38,898 nt of DNA from a virus. The translations under genes and the position numbers were made by a program. The stretch covers positions 1 to 38,898 of IMG/VR virus record IMGVR_UViG_3300033148_006761. One strand, 5' to 3'. Numbering within the stretch: position 1 is the first letter of the stretch; the number at the start of each line of letters is the position of its first letter. The notes under the pieces were generated by a model that saw only the letters and a list, made by a program, of their open reading frames with translations, was not told where the DNA came from and searched no databases. Below, one piece after another: positions 24,554-32,723 of this stretch.

Positions 24554-25282
24554 TTAGCCTTCCTCGGCCCAGATGCCGCGACTGCCTACGATCGTCCATC
24601 CTTCGGCGCCGTCGCCAATAAGGTGCATCCAGTCGCTGCGTATGGATGTCGTCTTCGTATTGATCTGGTCCTTGTTGTCGGTGCCGGCAATATCCGGCCC
24701 CATGATCTTGTCGTTGGCATTCGGACTGATACTGAGCTTGACCGCACCATCAGCGCCGTCGTTTTGGAATATCACATCTATTCCGGCCGCCGTCGCCGGC
24801 AAGGTAAAAGCCTTGGCATCGGTCGCTATGTGAAGTACCTTGCCATCATCCTCGGCATCAACGGTATAGTTGTCGCTCTTTAGTTCGTGCACACGCTCCG
24901 GCCAGGCTGGCAAGGTCGGGTTGGCCACGTTAAAATTAACGTAAGCTGCCCCATCCGTCGCGGCCAGGGCCGCCGTCAAAGTACCCAGCCAGAAATCGCC
25001 GTCCACTGCCGATGTGGTCAAGGCACCAGAACCGGCCGTCCCGCCTACAGGGTCGCCATCCTCATCCCACCAGACGTTATCACCGGCGTTACCGATTACC
25101 GCAGCAGCCGCGATCTTTAATATACCCTTGACCTGTACCGCACCTTTCTTAGCAGCGGCAATTGCCGTCGCCGCCATTGCGGCAAGACCGGCAACCTGCA
25201 GGAGCTGTCCTGCCGTCAGGGCCGCCGCAGGCGTGTGGTCTATAAAGTTACCTTCCTGATAATTCTGTGCTTCCGTATTCAT
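24554..25282 (-). CDS. DUF2190-like capsid decoration protein
   Basis: A protein of 242 residues. The N-terminal half (about 1-110: NYQEGNFIDHTPAAALTAGQLLQVAG ... KGAVQVKGILKIAAAA ... GDNVWWDEDGDPV) has the layout of DUF2190, a family of phage capsid-associated proteins. The C-terminal part (about 130-242) is an added beta-rich domain with Asp/Asn-rich loops (SPNANDKIMGPD, DNKDQINT) that might bind metal or the host surface. It sits just downstream of the capsid gene. The DUF2190 match is by motif layout. Confidence 0.7.
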   Translation of the reverse strand: MNTEAQNYQEGNFIDHTPAAALTAGQLLQVAGLAAMAATAIAAAKKGAVQVKGILKIAAAAVIGNAGDNVWWDEDGDPVGGTAGSGALTTSAVDGDFWLGTLTAALAATDGAAYVNFNVANPTLPAWPERVHELKSDNYTVDAEDDGKVLHIATDAKAFTLPATAAGIDVIFQNDGADGAVKLSISPNANDKIMGPDIAGTDNKDQINTKTTSIRSDWMHLIGDGAEGWTIVGSRGIWAEEG

Positions 25283-25391
25283 TTGTCACACCTTTCAAAA
25301 AAAGTGATTACAATTTTAATTTTCGACACTGATTCATACAGATACCGCCTATGGTGCAAGCTATGGCATAAATTTACACTGTGTCTTTTTT
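25283..25391. other. Gap with no clear gene
   Basis: A 109-bp gap with A/T-rich, dispersed-repeat-like text (TTTTCGACACTGATTCATAC). No ORF with ribosome site and no strong hairpin is seen. Confidence 0.5.
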
Positions 25392-25748
25392 TTACTCGAT
25401 TTCGTCGCTTGTATCTTCGTCGGCCGTTGTTCTATTCGCTTCTTCGATGGCCTCTAAAATAGCCGCCTTGCTACCCTTCTTTGGCAGTTCGATGTTGTTG
25501 TCCGCAGCCAATACTTTCAATTCTTTCACTGTCATTTCAGAAAGCTCTTTATCTTCGGGTTCCGTCTCATCCAGAGGCTCGATCCTTTCCGCCGCAGCCG
25601 ACACAAACGGCACATGGCAGTTAAAGCACCTGCCTTCGGCGACAGCACTCGATCCGTGCACATCGACATCGTAGCACTCGACACCGGCAATTATGACCAG
25701 GTGTGTCACCTGCCCGCACTTACAAGTTTCCGTTCGTTTTTCCGACAT
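25392..25748 (-). CDS. Zinc-ribbon and HeH-domain protein
   Basis: A protein of 118 residues. Residues 8-47 include CKCG and CFNC, a zinc ribbon like those of small phage zinc proteins. Residues about 70-105 (MTVKELKVLAADNNIELPKKGSKAAILEAIEE) form a helix-extension-helix/Rho N-like module, found in phage head-proximal proteins. SD GGAG lies 9 bases before ATG. It lies between capsid and DUF2190-like genes. Possible roles are DNA or scaffold contact; none is proven. Confidence 0.65.
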   Translation of the reverse strand: MSEKRTETCKCGQVTHLVIIAGVECYDVDVHGSSAVAEGRCFNCHVPFVSAAAERIEPLDETEPEDKELSEMTVKELKVLAADNNIELPKKGSKAAILEAIEEANRTTADEDTSDEIE

Positions 25749-25763
25749 ATCAAAACTCCTTCA

Positions 25764-25791
25764 TCTTCCGTCCTCTGTCCTCTGACTTCTG
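25764..25791. repeat. Heptamer tandem repeat, 4 units
   Basis: Units TCTTCCG, TCCTCTG twice, ACTTCTG in register, with a degenerate unit after them, ending next to the capsid gene stop. Confidence 0.85.
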
Positions 25792-25796
25792 TTTTC

Positions 25797-27335
25797 TTAC
25801 GCCGTGTTCTTTTGCATCGTCCTTTGGTCGAGACTCTTGCAGCCGACATCGTGGTAAACCCGGTAAACAAGCCCTAAGACATCCGGGCCGGGGTTGAACC
25901 TCTCGACCGTCGGCTGTTGTTTGCCGTTCAGGAACGCGACCTCGATAGTATCGCAGACCGCAGGATCGCCCGTCACATACCAGCTCGTCGCCGAATATCC
26001 GGTATAGCCTGAATTCGACAGTCTCGGCTCGACCACTTCCTTAAGAGCTCCTTTGTTGATATTGGCTGAGCCTTTTGTGGTGACGGCGCCGGCGGTGCCG
26101 GCCATGATCATGTAGTCGCTCTGCAGCAGTTGCTTGGCCGTCCCTCTAAGTGCCGGTGGCACCAACAGGAATTTCGGCTCGACGTTGATCGGCTGGCCAT
26201 CCTTGTCGGTCTGGTTCATGTAGGCCGCTATCGCCGCCGTCAGTGTCGCCTCGGCCAAGGCAGATGATGTGTTCAGGTTGCTGTGGTCGGCATGGAAGAG
26301 CGCTACACCATCATCCATATTGCCGTTGGCCAGAAGATGCACATAGACTAATTTGGCTATCAATAGTGCAGCCTTCAAACCCAGCCTCAAGGGTGTCTTT
26401 GTGAAAACGCCCATATCATCGTTGATGATATTCTGGCGGGTAATCCCGAACGTCTTGGCGTAGGTTGCAATGTTGTACTGCTCTTTTTCATCGGTTGCCC
26501 CGCCCTTCGACACCTCACCTGAGTTGCCGACCTCCACTAACTCGCCGGTGTCGGTCAGCCGGGCCCTTGTTATCGTCTTGAAGTCCGGTGCCGAGCCGAT
26601 ATTGCACCATACCTTCCAGGTGTTCGGCGCCGAGTTGTAACCCTTCAGGACGCTCTTGTTGACGATTGCGCCTAATATCGTCGGCAGAGAAGCCGTCGAA
26701 AAGGCCGCCCGAATCGTCTCATCCCGGCCGGGCGGTATCTCGCGACCATCTAATGAGATCGCCATCCGGCACAAATCGAGGACGCTCGTATCACGGTACC
26801 TGTCGGCACGTCCCGCCCTTTCTTCGCCTTCGGCCTCGGCCAAGACGACGTCCTCGAATCCGGCACGCAGGCACATCGCATCGACGAGCATGTCCCTGGT
26901 CACATCGGATGAGTTGACGATGATCCCCGGCCCTGCGCTGACTCCGGCTTCGCGGCCCTGCCGGATGTGCTGCAACACCTGCGTCTGGACGGCCTCGATA
27001 CCGGTTCCATCGGCGATGAACTTATCGACACGCTCTGTGGGCATATCGTCACCGCAAAGCTGTTTAATATCGCTGATGCGCTTGCGCTCAGCCGCCACAG
27101 CCTCAGTCGCCACCTTTGCCGGATCGGGCGCCGTTGCCGTCGCAGTCTGCGCATCGGCCGCGGTCCTCTGCAACTCGGCTGCCACCTCCTGTTCTGCTTT
27201 TAGTTCCGCCTCTTTCTCGGCCGCAGCTCTTGCCTGCTCGGCGTCGAAATCGGCCCGTAAGGCCTCGCGCTGACTCTCCTCAAGTGAGTCATAGTCAAGG
27301 TCCCTTTGCTTTAACCATTCCTTAAATTCGTTCAT
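25797..27335 (-). CDS. Nested scaffold-capsid product (internal start)
   Basis: An internal ATG (residue 209 of the fusion, MNEFKEWLKQ) is preceded by AAGGAG 9 bases upstream and by AGGAACT, giving a 512-residue scaffold plus capsid chain without protease. Lambda Nu3 inside C is the known parallel. The signal is far better than chance, and no other Shine-Dalgarno site is needed for the capsid chain. Confidence 0.6.
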   Translation of the reverse strand: MNEFKEWLKQRDLDYDSLEESQREALRADFDAEQARAAAEKEAELKAEQEVAAELQRTAADAQTATATAPDPAKVATEAVAAERKRISDIKQLCGDDMPTERVDKFIADGTGIEAVQTQVLQHIRQGREAGVSAGPGIIVNSSDVTRDMLVDAMCLRAGFEDVVLAEAEGEERAGRADRYRDTSVLDLCRMAISLDGREIPPGRDETIRAAFSTASLPTILGAIVNKSVLKGYNSAPNTWKVWCNIGSAPDFKTITRARLTDTGELVEVGNSGEVSKGGATDEKEQYNIATYAKTFGITRQNIINDDMGVFTKTPLRLGLKAALLIAKLVYVHLLANGNMDDGVALFHADHSNLNTSSALAEATLTAAIAAYMNQTDKDGQPINVEPKFLLVPPALRGTAKQLLQSDYMIMAGTAGAVTTKGSANINKGALKEVVEPRLSNSGYTGYSATSWYVTGDPAVCDTIEVAFLNGKQQPTVERFNPGPDVLGLVYRVYHDVGCKSLDQRTMQKNTA

Positions 27336-27959
27336 AGTTCCTGTCTCCTTTTTATTTACAAAATTACCGTTAAGCTCTCTATGCTTTGCAGCCTGGTCCG
27401 CACCTATCGGGACAAGGCTGTTTTCCCGCACTTCCCACTCCAGACCGATTCGCAGGTTGCGCTGTGGTGATGCGCTGAACAGGCGACCCGCGACGGTGGC
27501 GGATTTGCCCTTTTCAATCATCACACTGTTTAGAACTCTGTAACCGATTGAGTTGTCCGTCAGATGCCCCTCTCTAATCAGCGTCCAAGCATGGTCCGCC
27601 TCGGCCGAGTTGCTGATAAAATTTCTGCCGACCAGTTCCTTGCCCTCTACGTGGGTGTTTCGCGTAGAGCCAACCTGCCTTTGAATTGAATACCTGTCGT
27701 GTGTATCGAGCAGCGGTACCTGCCCACCTTCCGGTATCCTGACGCCGCTCATAAGGAGTATCTCGTCAATTATCTCGAACCGGCTCCAGTCAACAACCGT
27801 CACCATAGCCTCGGTCGCAATCACCGCCTCGACACTGCGGTTCTCTTGATCTATCGTGCTAAGATTTAGTCGATACTCGCGAGTTGTCAGGTCGCATTGG
27901 ATTTTGTGACCGGTCGCCGCCGGCGGAGCCGCAACTGCAGTTTCTCTTTTTGTCAGCAT
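25797..27959 (-). CDS. Prohead protease-scaffold-major capsid fusion protein
   Basis: A protein of 720 residues. Residues about 20-185 are a prohead serine protease of the S78/U35 type, with PLLDTHDR (His87) and NSIGY (Ser137). Residues 209-290 are a Gln/Glu/Ala-rich coiled coil (scaffold-like, EEAQARAAAEKEAELKAEQE type). Residues about 310-720 are a major capsid protein of the Mu-like gpT type, with KTFGITRQNIINDDMGVFTKTP and GYTGYSATSWYVTGDPAV. Fusion of protease and capsid protein into one chain is known in some prophages. An internal start at 27335 is discussed separately. Confidence 0.88.
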   Translation of the reverse strand: MLTKRETAVAAPPAATGHKIQCDLTTREYRLNLSTIDQENRSVEAVIATEAMVTVVDWSRFEIIDEILLMSGVRIPEGGQVPLLDTHDRYSIQRQVGSTRNTHVEGKELVGRNFISNSAEADHAWTLIREGHLTDNSIGYRVLNSVMIEKGKSATVAGRLFSASPQRNLRIGLEWEVRENSLVPIGADQAAKHRELNGNFVNKKETGTMNEFKEWLKQRDLDYDSLEESQREALRADFDAEQARAAAEKEAELKAEQEVAAELQRTAADAQTATATAPDPAKVATEAVAAERKRISDIKQLCGDDMPTERVDKFIADGTGIEAVQTQVLQHIRQGREAGVSAGPGIIVNSSDVTRDMLVDAMCLRAGFEDVVLAEAEGEERAGRADRYRDTSVLDLCRMAISLDGREIPPGRDETIRAAFSTASLPTILGAIVNKSVLKGYNSAPNTWKVWCNIGSAPDFKTITRARLTDTGELVEVGNSGEVSKGGATDEKEQYNIATYAKTFGITRQNIINDDMGVFTKTPLRLGLKAALLIAKLVYVHLLANGNMDDGVALFHADHSNLNTSSALAEATLTAAIAAYMNQTDKDGQPINVEPKFLLVPPALRGTAKQLLQSDYMIMAGTAGAVTTKGSANINKGALKEVVEPRLSNSGYTGYSATSWYVTGDPAVCDTIEVAFLNGKQQPTVERFNPGPDVLGLVYRVYHDVGCKSLDQRTMQKNTA

Positions 27960-27961
27960 GA

Positions 27962-28072
27962 TTATTTCTCCTGGGCCTCCAGGCCCTTTGATCTAATTAT
28001 TAAAATTCTCTCTATTTTCTCAGTTTCCTCTCCGTAAGGAGTCCCAAGGACTGTGGCCGATTTATTTTTCAT
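27962..28072 (-). CDS. Small protein between portal and capsid genes
   Basis: A 36-residue frame (MKNKSATVLG...) starting at 28072 inside the portal stop region, overlapping it by 11 bases, with GAGG 9 bases upstream. Polar, with no known domain. A larger frame to 28171 overlaps the portal gene and is not used. Confidence 0.4.
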   Translation of the reverse strand: MKNKSATVLGTPYGEETEKIERILIIRSKGLEAQEK

Positions 28073-29822
28073 CTTGCTTATCCTCGTCTTCGGCCTCGGT
28101 ATCGGTCTCGACACTTTTAATCTGAACGGGTGCCACACCCGTCTTGCGGACGGGCACATTACCCCAGTCAACGTCCGGCAGGCCTAATACGTTTCGAACC
28201 TCATTTATCGTTAATACCCCGCTCTCGATGTGATACTGCAGCACATCCTGGTCGTTGAACCTTAATTGCTTTCCTTCCGGTGGTTCCTCTGAAAGTCCCA
28301 AGGCAACCCTTGCCTCACTCACACCGACAGGCACTCCCGCACGAACGGCACGTGCGATATTCTCCATAGCCTCTTTTGCACCCTTTTCATCCAACAGCCC
28401 TAATTCTTTTTGAACCTCAACTTCGCGCGCCAACTGCCTGAGTTTTTCCTCCCAGTCCTGGCCCTTCCTTGCATATTCATCGCTCAGTGTGGTCACCTTG
28501 CTTTTGAGACGAACCTCCTGTGCCTTGGCCTCTTTATAGGGATCAACGTGCTCGATACCCGGCCAGAACCAGTCTATTTTTACCCTCATTGCTTCCGCAA
28601 ACGACAAGCCGCACATATCAATATAGCCGGGGATAAGCAGTGCTTCTTTTAGCCATTGACGAACTACAATGTTGCATTTATTTTTCTCCAAAAATGACTG
28701 ATAACCCGTGATGTATTTCCACCATATCTGTTTGTCTAATCTGCCCGATGCATAGTTGTATTTCGATGAGTCGCCGCTGATGACGTTGTAGGGCATAACA
28801 AATGCCCGGCCGACCTCTTTTAGTTTTTCGGCAACAAACATCTCGTAAGTGGCGGACGGCTGCTTGGGCTCGGCCTGTTTTAACGTCATTCCGCTGGGCA
28901 GCGTAGTAAACGAACCCGTCTCTATCTCCACCGCGTCAAAGGCCTCGTAGCTCTCATCGCTCGATACATCCATTTCCTCGGTCGCCTGTATGACGCCGGT
29001 CAGCCTTGCAAAAATATCCGCCGCAACCAGAACGTTGGCCGTGTAGTCACGCAATTGCGCCAGCGGTTTGAGTGCCGGCGTAAGCAGAGGATACCCCCTC
29101 ACCTGACCCGGCCTTGTATGTCGGCGAAGGTGGATGACATTTTCGGCGGGTACACGTATCGCCTTATTAAGGGCGACTTTGAGGTAATTGCCCGGATGAG
29201 ATTCTCTTATCCAGTATGCAATGGCTTTCCCGTATTTATCCAACTCGACGCCATCGCGGACAGTCACATTGTATATCTTTTCAAACGGTGTCGCCAAACG
29301 GTCCGATTCGACCATAAACAGCCTGAGTTTAATCGGATACCGGTCGCGCGGGCGCGAGCTTAAAATAATTAAAGATTCACCGCTGTCGCACTGCTGATTA
29401 ACGCCGGCCATCCTGACCATTTCCCCGAAATCGTTTTCCGCCCTCATATCACAATTTTTTTTATCCCCTGCCCATTCGGAAAATCTTGCCTCGAAGCTTT
29501 TGTTAAATCCCTTCGACTCGGAAAGTACCTGCAGCCTCGGCCCGGGCCCCACAATCGCATCGGCCAATGTCGTTATCGCACCGGTCGCCCAGCAGTTGTT
29601 TCTTTTCTCGTATCGGCACCGGTTGCGAAGGACCGGCAGTGCCTCGGTAACGATGGTATTTATGTCGCGCCCGTCCGCCTTCAGCCAGTGCTTGTTGTTG
29701 TAGCCGGTGGTTTGAGCCGCCTCGAAGTGCCGGCCCATCTGTCTGGCCCTGGCCTCGCGCATCTTTGCCTGACTGATTGAAAGCTTCATCCTCTCTTTGG
29801 GTTTGTCGGTCCTCGCTATCAT
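28062..29822 (-). CDS. Portal protein, lambda gpB family
   Basis: A 586-residue dodecameric portal that starts head assembly and is the DNA gate. Visible family features are RYEKRNNCWATGAITTLADAIVGPGPRL in the first 100 residues, ESDRLATP and VIHLRRHTRPGQVRGYPLLTPALKPLAQL in the core, then SGDSSKYNYASGRLDKQIWWKY and WFWPGIEHVDPYKEAKA near the C-terminus. It overlaps the gpW-like gene by 4 bases (ATGA). The length is usual for lambda-type portals. Confidence 0.93.
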   Translation of the reverse strand: MIARTDKPKERMKLSISQAKMREARARQMGRHFEAAQTTGYNNKHWLKADGRDINTIVTEALPVLRNRCRYEKRNNCWATGAITTLADAIVGPGPRLQVLSESKGFNKSFEARFSEWAGDKKNCDMRAENDFGEMVRMAGVNQQCDSGESLIILSSRPRDRYPIKLRLFMVESDRLATPFEKIYNVTVRDGVELDKYGKAIAYWIRESHPGNYLKVALNKAIRVPAENVIHLRRHTRPGQVRGYPLLTPALKPLAQLRDYTANVLVAADIFARLTGVIQATEEMDVSSDESYEAFDAVEIETGSFTTLPSGMTLKQAEPKQPSATYEMFVAEKLKEVGRAFVMPYNVISGDSSKYNYASGRLDKQIWWKYITGYQSFLEKNKCNIVVRQWLKEALLIPGYIDMCGLSFAEAMRVKIDWFWPGIEHVDPYKEAKAQEVRLKSKVTTLSDEYARKGQDWEEKLRQLAREVEVQKELGLLDEKGAKEAMENIARAVRAGVPVGVSEARVALGLSEEPPEGKQLRFNDQDVLQYHIESGVLTINEVRNVLGLPDVDWGNVPVRKTGVAPVQIKSVETDTEAEDEDKQDEK

Positions 29823-30034
29823 CTGTTCGCCCCCGCCGTGAATTTATTAAGACTAAAGCCCCGCTTGCCGGCTACCCGAGCCGCCAAGCGAGCATAGTAA
29901 GCGCGTGTATTTCTTAACTCCCCTAATGTGCGATACTTGATGGTCTTATTCTCTACCGAAAGCTCCCCCGGCTTCGACACACCCGCTAAAATCGCCGCAT
30001 CAATCGCATCTACTATCGCACTGTAATCAGCCAT
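29819..30034 (-). CDS. gpW-like head-tail joining protein
   Basis: A 71-residue protein with the size and pattern of gpW: MADYSAIVDAIDAAILAG, then a short beta hairpin (SVENKTIKYRTLGELRNTR), and a basic end with YYARLAARVAGKRG. Lambda gpW joins head to tail and lies between terminase and portal genes. It overlaps the portal start by 4 bases. Confidence 0.82.
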   Translation of the reverse strand: MADYSAIVDAIDAAILAGVSKPGELSVENKTIKYRTLGELRNTRAYYARLAARVAGKRGFSLNKFTAGANR

Positions 30035-30054
30035 GATTCGCCTGTCCTGAACTC

Positions 30055-30068
30055 AGTCGAAGGATCGC
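30055..30068. repeat. Diverged copy of CCTGAGC-GCCGAAGG element
   Basis: TCCTGAACTCAGTCGAAGG is a diverged copy of the element at 16196-16212, located just upstream of the gpW-like gene. Confidence 0.5.
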
Positions 30069-30106
30069 TCAAGCTCCTTCATACACATTCGAAATCCTTT
30101 TCTCAG

Positions 30107-30168
30107 CGCCAAAAAAAACGCGCCGTTACGGGGGTGCGGCCCCGCACGGCGCATTATTTTTTTTGGCG
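30107..30168. terminator. Bidirectional rho-independent terminator
   Basis: Hairpin GCGCCGT/ACGGCGC (30120-30126 with 30146-30152) plus CGGGG/CCCCG inside, loop GTGCGG, flanked by eight A (30111-30118) and eight T (30157-30164), with outer CGCC/GGCG. It can terminate on both strands. It lies between the small gene at 30313 and gpW, in the midst of the late operon. Confidence 0.8.
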
Positions 30169-30242
30169 ATAACCAGTATTAACTTGTCATCTTGATTTTA
30201 CGAACAGGCTTTGTCAAATGGCAACAGAAAAATGACCTCCAT

Positions 30243-30275
30243 AAAAAAACCATGCTATATGTAGCATAGTTTTTG
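30243..30275. terminator. Second hairpin with T runs on both strands
   Basis: ATGCTA TATG TAGCAT (30252-30267) with A7 on the left and T5GT5 on the right. The stem is weak (6 bp), so termination may be partial. With the preceding one it forms a pair in the 278-bp gap 30035-30312, which holds no gene. Confidence 0.55.
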
Positions 30276-30312
30276 TTTTTGCCCTGACTATTGAGTAGAA
30301 TCTGGCTCCTTT

Positions 30313-30486
30313 TCAATCACCTCTTTTGTCCTTATATACTTCTACACTTTTTACCTTCTTTCGGTTATTTAATCTTCGAATGGCTTCGCCTAAATTTGGG
30401 AATTTATCACCCTCATCTCTCATCTCTTTAATTATTCGCCCGAGACGAGGATATAATTTTTCAATTAAAAACGGTGTGCATTTCAT
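30313..30486 (-). CDS. Unknown small protein after zinc-ribbon gene
   Basis: A 57-residue basic protein (MKCTPFLIEKLYPRLGRIIKEMRDEGDKFPNL...) with a TAATG overlap with the upstream zinc-ribbon gene; the longer frame to 30537 overlaps it and is rejected. Mostly helical. No family is recognised. Confidence 0.55.
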   Translation of the reverse strand: MKCTPFLIEKLYPRLGRIIKEMRDEGDKFPNLGEAIRRLNNRKKVKSVEVYKDKRGD

Positions 30487-30770
30487 TATTTTTCGATCAT
30501 CTCTTTTGTCCGAATTCTCTTGCCACAGTTGCGGCAATACTTGTATCTCCTTATCGCACCGGGCAAGGGAACCGTATGAGTTGTAACAAATCCGGCCGGC
30601 ATACCCAACTCATCGCGAAAGTCGGCACACCCGCACTTCGGACATCGCAGACCCTGCGGCTTCTTTTTTTCTTTCGACACGGATTCACACTGATTAACAC
30701 TGTCGGTTCGGCGTTCGGTGTTGAGTTTACCCTGAGCTTGCCGAAGGGATGTTCGATGTTCGACGTTCAT
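30486..30770 (-). CDS. NrdR-like zinc-ribbon protein with repeat-derived N-terminus
   Basis: A protein of 94 residues. The zinc ribbon CPKCGCADF ... KYCRNCGKRIRTKE at about residues 43-91 resembles the N-terminal ribbon of NrdR. The first 40 residues (MNVEHRTSLRQAQGKLNTERRTD...) are translated from heptamer repeats and the CCTGAGCTTGCCGAAGG element, so that region may be non-functional or not translated; the ATG overlaps the terminase stop (ATGA), which favours its use. Role unknown. Confidence 0.6.
   Translation of the reverse strand: MNVEHRTSLRQAQGKLNTERRTDSVNQCESVSKEKKKPQGLRCPKCGCADFRDELGMPAGFVTTHTVPLPGAIRRYKYCRNCGKRIRTKEMIEK
30707..30765. repeat. Heptamer repeat interrupted by the CCTGAGC element
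   Basis: Units TTCGGCG, TTCGGTG, TTGAGTT, then a 22-26-bp insertion containing CCTGAGCTTGCCGAAGG (30731-30747), then TTCGATG, TTCGACG. It lies in the 5' part of a coding gene. Confidence 0.8.
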
Positions 30771-32650
30771 CTGCCCTCCCTTTTTGCCTTTAGCTTTTCC
30801 GACAGCTTCACACGCATCTTGCTCTTAGGCCTCATTCGATAGACTCCTATATGATACGCCGCCGCCGCGGCTAAAACCGCCGTATCTAAAAAGTGATTCC
30901 GCCTGCCCTTAGCGACTAATCGCCAGACATACCTAACCTGCCCCGCCGTCTTGTCGCGGACCTTGACACGGTGCTCGTTGGTAAACTCGTTAAAATATAC
31001 CTGCGGAATCTCGGCATAGTAACTAGTCTGCCTGATATCACCGGCCGCCGCGTCCGCCCAGCCGGTCACCTGGTTCTTGAAATGATACGTATCTATCCAG
31101 TATAAAAGCAGCCCCCTCTTTTGATACCTCTTGTGCGCCGTCTTTTCCAGCGCACTTGTTACAATCGGCGCCCTCTGGTAGTCCTTGCCCTTCGTCGGGA
31201 AGCACAGCCCCGGATGACGCAAACAGAAATCGTAAACATCGGGCGACAAAAAACCCGAATCGATAAAACATATCACCACCGTCAGCTCCGGCTCAGCCTT
31301 GTCCGGATCGCTCCATCGGTACGGCGCAAATAATACATCGTTCTCGAACGCCTCCCAGCTTGTTAAAGAGCCTGATGATATGACCCAATTGCGATAATTG
31401 TATCCGAACCCGCGAACCTCGTAATCAATATGAATATTACCCGCGTGGCCCTTGTGATAATCCGCCCCACAAACCAGCACCTTACAATCCGAAGGCACCG
31501 TATGCTGGCTGAAATCGCCGACATGCTCAGAGAGCTTCGTCGAATCTACATCGATAGCCTCCTCTGTCCATACCTGGACAAGTACCTGGTTCTTAAACTC
31601 CTTCAGCAGTCCTAAAGCGATACCCTCGGGTGTGTTCTTCTCGAACCACTCCGCCAACATCTTATGCCAATGCAGCCACGGACTAATCATCTCATTTATC
31701 CAGTACCCCACATGCCGCCGACTGCGTTTCGGCCTGCCGATTAGTTTTCCTTCGGGTGTTACATGCTGACCTTCGGGACACCACTTGCCATTATCTACCA
31801 TATCGCTTTTTTCATACTGCTCTATACGACCCCCACATACCTGGCATTTATAATATACACACTCATCGCGCCTGATTATCTCCGGGTCCCGTAATTTCGG
31901 CGGATCGACCTTCAATGTCTCTATGCTGAACCGCATCCTGATAAACTCACCGCAACGCGGACAGGGTGTATAATTCTGGCACATATTGGATAGGTTGTAA
32001 GATACGTAAATAAAGCCGTTCTCATCGGTCAGTGTGCAAAGATATACCACCTTAAAATCGCCGTAAGTCGTGCCACGTCGTCCTGCCATCTGTGCGGGAT
32101 TGCCCTCACGCCCGACAAAAAACTTCCATTTGTCCGTCTCATCGCAAAACAATCTGCCTATCGCCTTCGATACCAATGTCGATATTGACTGCGCTGAGCC
32201 GAAATAAAGGCTCATCCGATCTAAAGTAAGTTGCTTTCCCTTCTCGAAGTCCCACGGCCTGCCCGTCATGTGCCGAGCCAGGGCCGGAGATTCCTCGCAC
32301 ATAGGCTTGATTCTATCTGTCGATATGTACCTTGAGTTATCTTCGGTATTAGTCACGTAAAGACAGGGCATCGGGTCGCAGTCTATGGTGTAGCCTATCA
32401 TATTGAAGACAGCCTCCGTCTTTCCGCACTGGGCCGGGCCTGTAATAGTAATCACCTCCACCTCCGGGTCCGTATAGGCGTCCATAATATCCCGAAGGTA
32501 AGGCGTCCGCGATGTCTCCCACGGCCCTGTCTCGGCAGCTCCGGCAATCATACGATTGCTATCGGCCCACTCAGATACCGTTATATCCGGCGGTGGCCGC
32601 CAGGCGGACCGCTCAAGTGGTGTCCAAATTGTACTCGGCTTCGGCGCCAT
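30767..32650 (-). CDS. Terminase large subunit, lambda gpA family
   Basis: DNA-packaging motor and endonuclease, 627 residues. The ATPase part shows Walker A GPAQCGKT (71-78), a LFCDETDK Walker-B-like segment, and the characteristic Cys-rich insert CPRCGEF/CQVCGG. The nuclease part has GADYHKG, FIDSGF and HFLDTAVLAAAA near the end. I chose ATG 32650 (MAPKP...): the upstream frame to 32683 is repeat text (CCACAGAGG type). It overlaps the next gene by ATGA. The tight pack with the portal identifies the packaging module. Confidence 0.94.
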   Translation of the reverse strand: MAPKPSTIWTPLERSAWRPPPDITVSEWADSNRMIAGAAETGPWETSRTPYLRDIMDAYTDPEVEVITITGPAQCGKTEAVFNMIGYTIDCDPMPCLYVTNTEDNSRYISTDRIKPMCEESPALARHMTGRPWDFEKGKQLTLDRMSLYFGSAQSISTLVSKAIGRLFCDETDKWKFFVGREGNPAQMAGRRGTTYGDFKVVYLCTLTDENGFIYVSYNLSNMCQNYTPCPRCGEFIRMRFSIETLKVDPPKLRDPEIIRRDECVYYKCQVCGGRIEQYEKSDMVDNGKWCPEGQHVTPEGKLIGRPKRSRRHVGYWINEMISPWLHWHKMLAEWFEKNTPEGIALGLLKEFKNQVLVQVWTEEAIDVDSTKLSEHVGDFSQHTVPSDCKVLVCGADYHKGHAGNIHIDYEVRGFGYNYRNWVISSGSLTSWEAFENDVLFAPYRWSDPDKAEPELTVVICFIDSGFLSPDVYDFCLRHPGLCFPTKGKDYQRAPIVTSALEKTAHKRYQKRGLLLYWIDTYHFKNQVTGWADAAAGDIRQTSYYAEIPQVYFNEFTNEHRVKVRDKTAGQVRYVWRLVAKGRRNHFLDTAVLAAAAAYHIGVYRMRPKSKMRVKLSEKLKAKREGR

Positions 32651-32723
32651 GATTTTTCGCCACAGAGGAAAAAGAGAATACACAGAGATTTTTAATAATA
32701 GATCAAATGGTCATTTGACCCCT

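Noticed and set aside
26656-27273. 205-codon ORF on the plus strand
   Set aside because: Opposite the capsid fusion gene, composition typical of an antisense shadow (Ala/Ser-rich), no start signal.
28073-28171. Upstream extension of the small gene between portal and capsid
   Set aside because: It overlaps the portal C-terminus in another frame; the inner ATG has a proper ribosome site.
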